DNA from: Saururus chinensis
Lineage: Eukaryota; Streptophyta; Magnoliopsida; Piperales; Saururaceae
NCBI GenBank assembly: GCA_035235625.1
Contig: CP141144.1
Span: 39,926,014-39,990,013, forward strand
Reading direction: 5' to 3'
Length of the DNA: 64,000 bases
Every line of letters starts with the position of its first letter. Position 1 is the first letter of the stretch. The notes under the pieces are model-generated. The model was not told the origin of the DNA. It worked only from the letters and a program-made list of their open reading frames with translations, and searched no databases. Shown here piece by piece: positions 56,246 through 64,000 of this stretch. The position numbers and the translations under genes were made by a program.

Positions 56246-58158
56246 TTTTTTTATATAAAAAATTCATCTTTAGTGACACACATATTTTTAAAAGAGTTGC
56301 TAAATAATTTTTTTAATATTTTTTAATGTATTAGCGATGCTTTAAAAGCGTTCCTATTTAATTTAACTTTTTTAATATTATAATATTAGCGGCACTTAAA
56401 ACTTTTTTTTTAAATTTTTTTTATTAGCGACGTATACGAAAGCGTCACTAATAAGTCCTTATTAGTGATGCTTTCATATATGTCGCTAATAAGTTATTTT
56501 TAATTTGTTTTAAAATTATTTTTTTATTAGCGACGTATACAAAAGTGTCACTAATAAGTCTTTATTAGCGATGCTTACATTTATATGTCACTAATAAGTT
56601 ATTTTTAATTTTTTTCAAAAATGATTTTTCCATTAGTGATTATACAACGTTGCTAATAACTTATCATTAGCGACGCTACAAAATAAGAGTCACTAATAAT
56701 TTATTATTAGTGACATAGTGTTATTAATAGCGACGTATATGTATGTGTTGCTAATAGGCCCTATTAGCATCGCTTTCTGCTATGCGTCTTGAATAGGCAA
56801 TAACGATGACACTTTTTTTTACGCTTGTGGCAATGTTTATTATGCGCCGCTAATAGATGGAACTATTAGCAACGCATAAATGCTTCACTAATAGTCCTTT
56901 TCGTTGTAGTGGTGTATGATTGTAACTCTCTCCATGATGGAGACATTCACCATTATTAATGATGCATGTACATAAAATATTATAATACCTAGTTGCACAG
57001 GTGTACATGGATAAATGAGATTATGTGACACATGTGAATATGGTTTGTTATGCATGATTATGTATAGTATGCTTGACACACTTGTCGTGCAAGGTGAATG
57101 CTTATGAAGGAGAATGAATATGCATGCATATAAAATGCGTGTTTGAGACACTTGTTATGCAGGATGAATGTTTATGAATGACAATGAATATGCATGATTA
57201 TGTATAGCGTATTTGAGATACTTGTCATGTAGGATGAATGCTTATGAATAAGAATGAATATGCATGATTTTAGCTAATGTGATGAGACACTTGTCATGTA
57301 GAATAAATGCTTATAAATGGAAATAAATATACATGATTATGGTTAATGTGATGAGACACTTTTAATGCAGGATGAATACATATTTTCATGTAGGATAAAT
57401 GCTTATAATTATGCTTGATATAATTAGTGTGTTAGAGACACTTTTTATGCAAGATGAATATTTATGGTTTAGTATAATTATTCATATTATGGATACTATG
57501 TTCGAGATACTCTCATGCAGGATGGTTGCATATGATTGAGTATGGTTAAACATTGAGAAGATGATCAGAAATGAGATGATATTATGATATATTTTATGTG
57601 ATGGACTGTGTGGGATGTTATGATGTTTTTAGATTTATCATCTCAAAGTACAAAACCTTTCTGAGTATTTTACTCACCCCACTTTCTCTTGTGTTTTCTG
57701 TTTTGGGGCTGCATTGTGCAACATGCAGACGACCAGGTCCCTCTCTATGAGGAGCATTTGGCTTATGGTCGAGAGTAGGCGTGGGAGCCTAGAGACCTTG
57801 CTATTGTTACTTGTTTATTCTGCTTGTGTGTTAGAATATTATATCTGGTTAACTCTGTCTTATACTTTATTGGCCATTTTGGCTTTAGACACATTCTATT
57901 ATTATTACTTGAGCCACATTTGATGGCTTAGTGTTGTAAGAATGTGGGTATAAGAGTTGAGGACTAAGTCTGATTCGATGTCCTTTATATTTTTCTTATT
58001 TCCTCTTGTATAAAAATAAAGTGGTGCACCACTGTGTCTATGTTACACCCGTTTAAGGGGTTAAGTTTTCCACAAATCGATACTTCATCACTCCCATGCG
58101 CTTTGACCTTCCCTTGGACCGGGTTTGGCTTAGGTTGGGTGGGTGTCAGGGCGTGACA

Positions 58159-60741
58159 TTTCCATTCACATCCTGGGACAATCCCTTGCGGGGAAGTTCA
58201 AATTCCTAAAAAGGAAAACTATAGTAGTTTGGGTAAATCCCTAATGGAGAAGTACCCATTGGTATGCCAATGCACACGGATAAACCATCCTGAAATCTCA
58301 TGTCAGATTTAACTTATTATAGCATATATGTATTTCTCACCCGAGGAGGAAACCCATCCTCAGAGGAACATAAAACTCAATCCAATTGGTGTAAAATATC
58401 ATCCTTTCGGACATAAATTCGATTTGATAAACCTCTGATATGGGTAATCCATAAAACAACTACATCCACTCAATTAATCACGGTTAAACACAAGAAATCT
58501 TCGTTTATAAACTATTTCCATGATGCATGCAACATGATATGTACGTGAGTAATGTTTAATGAATACAAGCATAGGTAAACATCCTCTAATCAGCCTATAT
58601 ATACATGAAACATGGTCCATTTGTGACAAATAAAATCATATAAGTAAAAATATACATATTTAGTCGCATTTATATTTGAGCTAAAAACATGTAGAACATG
58701 GTTCACTAATAATTAATGTGACATGTGCAAATATTTATAATTTATCATTGTCATAACCTACTTGAATCATGAAGTAAATATGGAGAAATTATTGAAATAT
58801 GAAGTTAAAACATGTAGAATATCATCCCAACCTAATCAAGTTTAGTCATCTTTATGCTTAAGCAAGATCATATCTAAGAAAGGTTTATATGCAATTATGG
58901 TGACAATTACAAGTATTCATAATTTATCATAGCCATAGTGAATCAAAATGATGAGAAAAGAACAAGAAATAGCCAAAAATATACAAAAATAGCCATTTTC
59001 CACCAATTGTTGTTTGGTCATTTGAACGGCTCTATAGCCCATTTGAATGCCTAGCCGTTGGAATGACTAGATACCACGTTTGAATGCTTGGCCATTCGAA
59101 TGGCCTAATAGCCTGTTCGAATGATCAGAATAATTCCCTTTTCCGGTTCGTCTTCAACCTCTCAAAATTCAAACTGAAAATCTTATCAAATTCCATATAA
59201 ATTTAAAAATTATTATATAATTAAAATCAAAGCCTAGAACATGATGGATCTAATTATTTTTATTTTTAATTATACCAAAATAACCATAATCGCATACTTT
59301 TAATAAATTATCATTACATATCAAGATGAAGCAAAACTAAAATAAACCTAAAATCATGGTATTTCAAGAATGAAACTCACTCAAGGTAAAAAATTCTTAC
59401 CTTTAAGAAGTTTTTGAATTCCTTCAATGAACCTCAACCTCAAAAAATCCTATCCAAAAATTAGGGCTTTTAGTTAAACCTAATGAAAACTAACTAATAG
59501 ACTCAAATTAAGATAGGAGATGATAGATTCAAAGCGTCCTTAAGTTAACAACAAAAATAACCTAATTAGGGTTCTAAATTAGAATTTAAAATATAATTTT
59601 GATGGAAGAAAACTAACATTCAAAATAAGAGAAATGAATATAGAGTTAATTAAAACAAAAATCGAAAGATTAAGGGTGCATGATTAAGGAAAATACTTTA
59701 TCTTAACAAGGGTTTCTCATTTGGGAAATGGGGGTAGAGTTAGCCTCCCTCCTATACTCAGCCCTTCCCTATTTGGCAAATGACTAGGGTTTTTTTTATA
59801 TAGTAAGGCTTATGGGTTGAGAATTGAATAGTTAGGCTCGATAGATAGGTAAAACGCCCTAAGTGACTATTTTAGTGTATTTTTGACCCAAAAATGAATT
59901 TAATCACACCTAAACCTTCTTAAACGAATCACTAAAAAGTTAAAGGTTAAAGTAGGTTGCATGTCATCCCACATATGCATGGGTCCCATGTTGGGGTCCT
60001 CTCCCTTAACCAAGGAAAATAAAAAGAAAATATCTCTAAGTATGTAAAAAAATTGGGTAAATTAAGTTTGACACTAATACTCTTAAAATAAAATAAAATT
60101 CTAAAATATTTATAATTAAACTAACCCATTACCCTAAAAATCAATTCAAACCGACAAACAAACACAATTCACACAATTAAAAAGAAATAAAATTAGAGAT
60201 CATACAAGTCGTCTAATAGGAAAACAGAATGGGGGGGGGGGGGAGTAGGGCTTGTTTCCAGCTATGCAAGCAGAAAATGATCTCATTCCATGCGATCCAT
60301 TGTGCTCGTAAACTTTTTTTCTTCAGGATGCCCTTCTTCATGCATTGTACCTCCAAATCACATGCCGAAACCGTCCTCCCTCATGCCAAAGCCCCCCACA
60401 AGCATGCTGAAGCCCTAAATTCATCCAAGAACCTCCTCTTTCACCCGAAAGTTCTCCCACAAGTGTCAAAGCTTTTTTTTTATGTGCCGAAGCCAAAACT
60501 TACGCTTCGAATCCACCACTAAACACACTGAACTTTCTTTCTTCTTCTTGTTTCTCCTTCTTTATAGCTCGTTGAGGCCTTCGGTCTATGAGTAAGTCCA
60601 ACACCCGACTCTATGGGTATAAATATTAGGATAAATACTAAAAAATAAATACACCAAAGTATTTAATTTTTCCATCAAAAAATGAGCGGACAAATAGTAG
60701 AAAGGTTGTAGAAAATTACAAAAAAATTAAGGATGTTACAA
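58159..60741 (-). mobile_element. gypsy LTR, minus orientation
   Basis: The high end reads on the minus strand TGTAACATCCTTAATTTTTT, a typical LTR start. A minus-strand TATA box (CTATATAAAA) lies near 59796-59805. The low end meets the plus-oriented LTR at 58158 and may be truncated. No coding region is inside; frames such as 60229-60522 are not convincing. It appears to be inserted in the LTR whose end lies at 61179. Confidence 0.55.
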
Positions 60742-61179
60742 TGCAGCTCATTTGGTTCATATAATTCTACCCCGCTGACTATATTCGATAACTTAGCATC
60801 CTTGTAATGCATATGTTGTGGTGCAGGTGGAAGACATTTGCTAATGGGGTAGAGAAGGGCATAAAAGCTTATTAAATAATTTCAAGGTTTCATTTAGAAC
60901 TTTGATGGTTGAATAAAGTAAGCAAGAAAGTATGTCAATTATTGACTTGTGATTAGAATGATGCGATGATAGAAAGTATGTTAATAATATAATTATTATG
61001 GTAACTCAATTGCATTTGATTGAACAAATGGTTATTCATGTGCTCCCAAGAGTTTTCCAAGTCATAATTTGATAACCAAAATTTTAGCAATTGCATTCCA
61101 TGTATTCATTTTGTTGCATCATGCTTTATTTTCTTAAATGAAAAAAAATATTTTGCATTTAAAATTTGGGAGTGTGACA
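60742..61179 (+). mobile_element. gypsy 5' LTR, 3' part only
   Basis: A plus-oriented LTR end finishing GGGAGTGTGACA, with the GTTGTGGTGCAGGTGGAAGA motif upstream. It is followed at once by a primer-binding site and gag, so it is a 5' LTR. Its first part is displaced or lost at the 60741 junction. Confidence 0.65.
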
Positions 61180-61195
61180 ATTTCGTACCAGAGAA
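61180..61195 (+). other. Primer-binding site (tRNA-iMet type), mutated
   Basis: ATTTCGTACCAGAGAA after the LTR end compares with the usual ATTTGGTATCAGAGCC of Tekay-type elements. Confidence 0.6.
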
Positions 61196-61316
61196 TTACC
61201 GGCTAGTTGTCCACTTGTATGTCTTACATGCTTTAATAGCTAGTTAAAATAAATTGGAATGGGATTAGGGTAGAAAATAAGTTTTTTTATTATTTTTTGG
61301 TGTTGTGTGTTTATAA

Positions 61317-61620
61317 ATGGTGAGGACATGGAGTCAGACTCATAGGGTAGATGAGATCTTCACTGTGGATGTCACAAGGATTATGAGGCAGTAAGTTGAA
61401 AATGCTCGTAGACAGCCTCAACCACCTCCTGAAGTGGTTGATATCAAAGAATTTGATGATCAAGAGGAAGAGGAAGTGGATTTTCAAGTGGAAGAAGAAA
61501 TCTTGCCCTTGGATTGGGAAGTTTAGATGAATGAGGACGAGTACAATAGTCATTGGAGTGGAGAAGTGGAGAATTTTTGCCCTTTATTAATATATCAAGT
61601 GGTGAAGAAATGAGTCTGCG
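61317..61620 (+). pseudogene. gypsy gag N-terminus (Tekay-like)
   Basis: From the ATG at 61317 the frame reads MVRTWSQTH, then VDEIFTVDVTRIMRQ, a stop at 61390-61392, VENARRQPQPPPEVV and an acidic stretch, ending at TAG 61525-61527. This resembles the start of gag in Tekay/Del elements. The rest of gag and all of pol are not seen. Confidence 0.65.
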
Positions 61621-62406
61621 TCAGACAATGAACCTACTGCACTTCAGAATGCAAAAGCTATAGCAATAGAGAAGTAATGTTTAGTTAACAGGAAGAAGTA
61701 AGTAAAATATTTTCTTTTACGTAGTATGATTTTCATGTTAATAGAAGTGTGCGAAAGGTGGAATACATAAGAGAAGTCTAAAAATAACAATAATAATAAA
61801 CTATAAACTTTCAAGTACATGATATACCAATATATGAAAGTTTCAAAATATATGTACTCAACTTAAGAAAATAAAACTACAAGATAAACACTATTAACAC
61901 GGAGGCAAAGGGGGAATGGTCTGCCGCAAGAGGGTGCAATAGCATAACACATCTTCAAGTGCTCCTAATATTGCTATTGGTACTCCTGAGTAGCTCAGAT
62001 GCTTCAAAACTCTTGCGACGTTGAGCCCATAAACATGGATAACGCTAATCTCAAATAATAATACAATTGGCTGGAGGTTGATTTCCTTTTGGCTCTTCCT
62101 ACCAACAAGGGAAAGTAGGCAATTGTAATAAAATAAAGAAGAGATAGTAGGCATTATTTGTGAAAAAATAAAGAAAAACCTAAGGAAAGAAAGAGAAAGC
62201 GGGTATAGGCATTAGTCATTATTGGTGCATTTTAATCTTTTCTGTGTGGAGTTTTTATGTCAAATTTAGGTGTGATACCTTTAATATTAAATTTTATAAG
62301 ATTTTTATTTAATTGAAATCTATTATTTTATTTGTTTAGGGTTTTTCCAATGCAGTATAAGATCAATTAGTAGAAGCTTAATTACTAATTAGATATTGGT
62401 GTTATT
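61621..62406. other. AT-rich, no gene recognised
   Basis: Probably the decayed interior of the gypsy element. The minus-strand frame at 61894-62154 has no recognisable motif. Confidence 0.4.
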
Positions 62407-64000
62407 GTCACAACCTGGATTTTTAAAAGTATTTTTTAATGGCACGAACGGTAGGTAACAAATTTTTTTTTCTTTAAATACAAAACAAACCTTCGATTAA
62501 ATATCTAGGTCATGATAACTAGGGTCTACAAATATATATATCAAATCATATGATATTATTTAACGTCTAAAAATTCATAAAGACCAGCTCATCCATCTAA
62601 GTACAAGTCTGTCACCTGTTTGAAAATAAATAACAAGTTGACTCTCACGCTTAAGGTATACTTACGTATCGGAGTTGCAGAAACGCATAATCTTCTTGTT
62701 GTGCTCACCTTTCTTAATCTCACCTGTTGTCGCTTGGAGAATCTGCAACAAACCAAACGAAACAACCACAATAACAACAATGGAATATCTCCGCTTTTAG
62801 GAGAAGAGCTTCCAAAGGACAAAAGGTTTTGTTAATATTTTTCAAATCGGGCCAACATCACCCAATGTTAGTTGCCTACGTACTCATCAGACAACATCTC
62901 CAATGTTTCCAACAAGATCGTATCCAGACGTAGTTCTGCCTAATGCTACACTATATTAAGAAGCATAACATCACACATGTAATGCTTAAGTATTTTCAAG
63001 CAACCTACATTTTATGCAAGTGCTTTAATCGTTTCACTTGTTCTAATTAAACAAGCAATATCAATTAATGTTATTAATTATTTTTTGAACCATTGTTCGA
63101 TAATTAATATCCCTGTCTAATCCCAATGACAGACAGACTCATCAGATGTCAACCTAAGTGACAAATGACAACGAAACATCCTGGAATCCACCAGGCCCCT
63201 GAAATCCACTAGGAAGTGCCATCTCCCAACCTAGCCCATAAGGGTCTGACCGGAGTGGAAGGGCATGACCCACAACTGCACCTGAACAGAAGTGGTTAGA
63301 GACGCCAACCAAGCAGGATGTCAGCGACCCTAATTGCGTGTACACTAAAAGATCCTCAATAGATCTGCAGTGAGCCCGGCTCACAAGGAACTCCCTCCAA
63401 TGAGGAGGTATAACTTCACGGTCAAATCAATGACTCCTCAATAAAGCTAAAACTCAGGAAACTATTATGAACCCTATCTTGCTCATCTATAAGCTAGGAT
63501 TCAGAATGACTATCCCAAACGCTATTAATCCCTTCTAGACTAAGATTTATAACTCGAAACATGCCATCGGTTCATCAACCAAGGCAAATCGCCAGGTCAA
63601 AGGCTTTGTTCACTGTATGAACTAGTCCCAGACCCCTCTGAGGTATTTTAATCTTTATCTTGATTAGGTGTTCTTGCCCAATCCAAAGCTATCAAACCCC
63701 ATTAATTAATCTTTCAATAATCTGAAGATAGTGATAAATTACTATCACAACACCAATATCAAAAATCAAAACAAAGAACAACATAAACCATCAGAACTAC
63801 ATAGGTCCAAGCATATCATAATATCAATAATAAAATTCATTAATGATATAAGAATTATTCGAGCTCTCATGCCCTAACCCTCCTTGGGTTATCTTAATAA
63901 ATCTTTATGAAACTGGTCGTAATGCACATAAGGGCATTAGAGTAATTATCCAACATTGGATACAGTCCTCTCTACACTTGGTAAGTCTTTAACCTCTCAA
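62407..64000 (-). mobile_element. gypsy LTR, minus orientation, runs off the window
   Basis: The low end reads on the minus strand ATCCAGGTTGTGACA, an LTR 3' end. The stretch 62840-62960, reversed, matches 52430-52560 of the plus-oriented LTR (TTAGGCAGAACTAC, GGATACGATC, TACGTAGGCAAC), so it is the same or a close family in the other direction. The 5' end lies beyond 64000. Confidence 0.65.

Larger units (their letters stand above)
52680..56911. mobile_element. CACTA-like non-autonomous transposon, copy 2
   Basis: The right end is CGTTGTAGTG at 56902-56911, matching copy 1. The layout is the same: TAGCGA palindromes, purine tracts, a CpG-rich core and a TAGCGACG-rich right arm. The left CACTA terminus is not visible; the element seems to begin in purine sequence at 52680. 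GTG stands on both sides (52677-52679 and 56912-56914), which could be the 3-bp target duplication but could also be chance. No transposase is present. Confidence 0.65.
51065..58158 (+). mobile_element. Ty3/gypsy (Tekay/Del-like) LTR split by a CACTA-like element
   Basis: It starts TGTAATGCCCCATTTTTC and ends GGGCGTGACA, the usual near-palindromic termini of this LTR group. A TATAAATACC TATA box at 51602-51611 gives a plus orientation. The later TACTCACC-like motif and downstream tail (57670-58158) fit the end of such LTRs. Without the insert at 52680-56911 the LTR would be about 2.86 kb. The 5-bp flanks (aaatt and tttcc) do not match, and no primer-binding site follows. Confidence 0.65.

Noticed and set aside
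55511-56279. Pro- and Gly-rich frames in the core of CACTA-like copy 2
   Set aside because: Composition artefacts with C-rich repeats. No family motif.
1-64000. tRNA, rRNA and organelle-derived insertions
   Set aside because: I looked for cloverleaf-like and rRNA-like sequence and organelle genes while reading and saw none that I could support; a tRNAscan or organelle alignment would settle it.

Overview
This is nuclear DNA from a flowering plant. Two genes have GT..AG introns with consistent phases, one product is an S-locus-type lectin receptor kinase relic, another is a plastid S4-domain RNA-binding protein, and about two thirds of the window is plant-type transposable elements (Ty1/copia, Ty3/gypsy, LINE, CACTA-like and Stowaway-like elements). 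The species cannot be told from the sequence.

Layout. 1-1.75 kb: 3' end of a decayed copia element and its LTR. 1.8-4.74 kb: a non-autonomous CACTA-like element made of TAGCGACG palindromes, purine tracts and a CpG-rich core. 7.26-8.35 kb: a broken G-type lectin receptor-like kinase. 9.06-9.99 kb: two LINE tails facing away from each other. 10.5-17.43 kb: a dead copia element with a 1.42-kb solo LTR inserted in its gag. 18.57-19.03 kb (minus): a small secreted cysteine-rich protein gene with a clear TATA box. 20.6-23.3 kb: gypsy-LTR-like sequence. 23.6-28.75 kb: four tandem copies of a 1.3-kb unit joining flanking DNA to part of an LTR, running into a minus-strand Tat-like gypsy element (28.5-32.23 kb) whose pol is almost wholly deleted. 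33.07-37.19 kb (plus): a six-exon armadillo-like gene. 41.85-44.55 kb (minus): an eight-exon plastid S4-domain gene, tail-to-tail with the former. 45.2-46.3 kb: a degenerate satellite-like region. 48.5-49.9 kb: a second solo LTR of the family found at 12.2 kb. 51.07-64 kb: nested gypsy LTRs in both orientations, one interrupted by a second CACTA-like element (52.68-56.91 kb).

The genes do not form a pathway; they are isolated islands. The two intact genes at 33-45 kb are the conserved core, and the cysteine-rich gene and receptor-kinase relic are lineage-type genes. No intact transposase, reverse transcriptase or integrase remains.

Most notable: (1) the 1.3-kb array, where a target-site duplication in an array copy and at the far end of the retroelement shows that the retroelement inserted first and amplification followed; (2) a hairpin in the two solo LTRs whose stem changed sequence while staying paired, with loop length and sequence kept; (3) the two CACTA-like elements built of palindromes and long homopurine tracts; (4) a perfect 263-bp tandem duplication at 39.8 kb.
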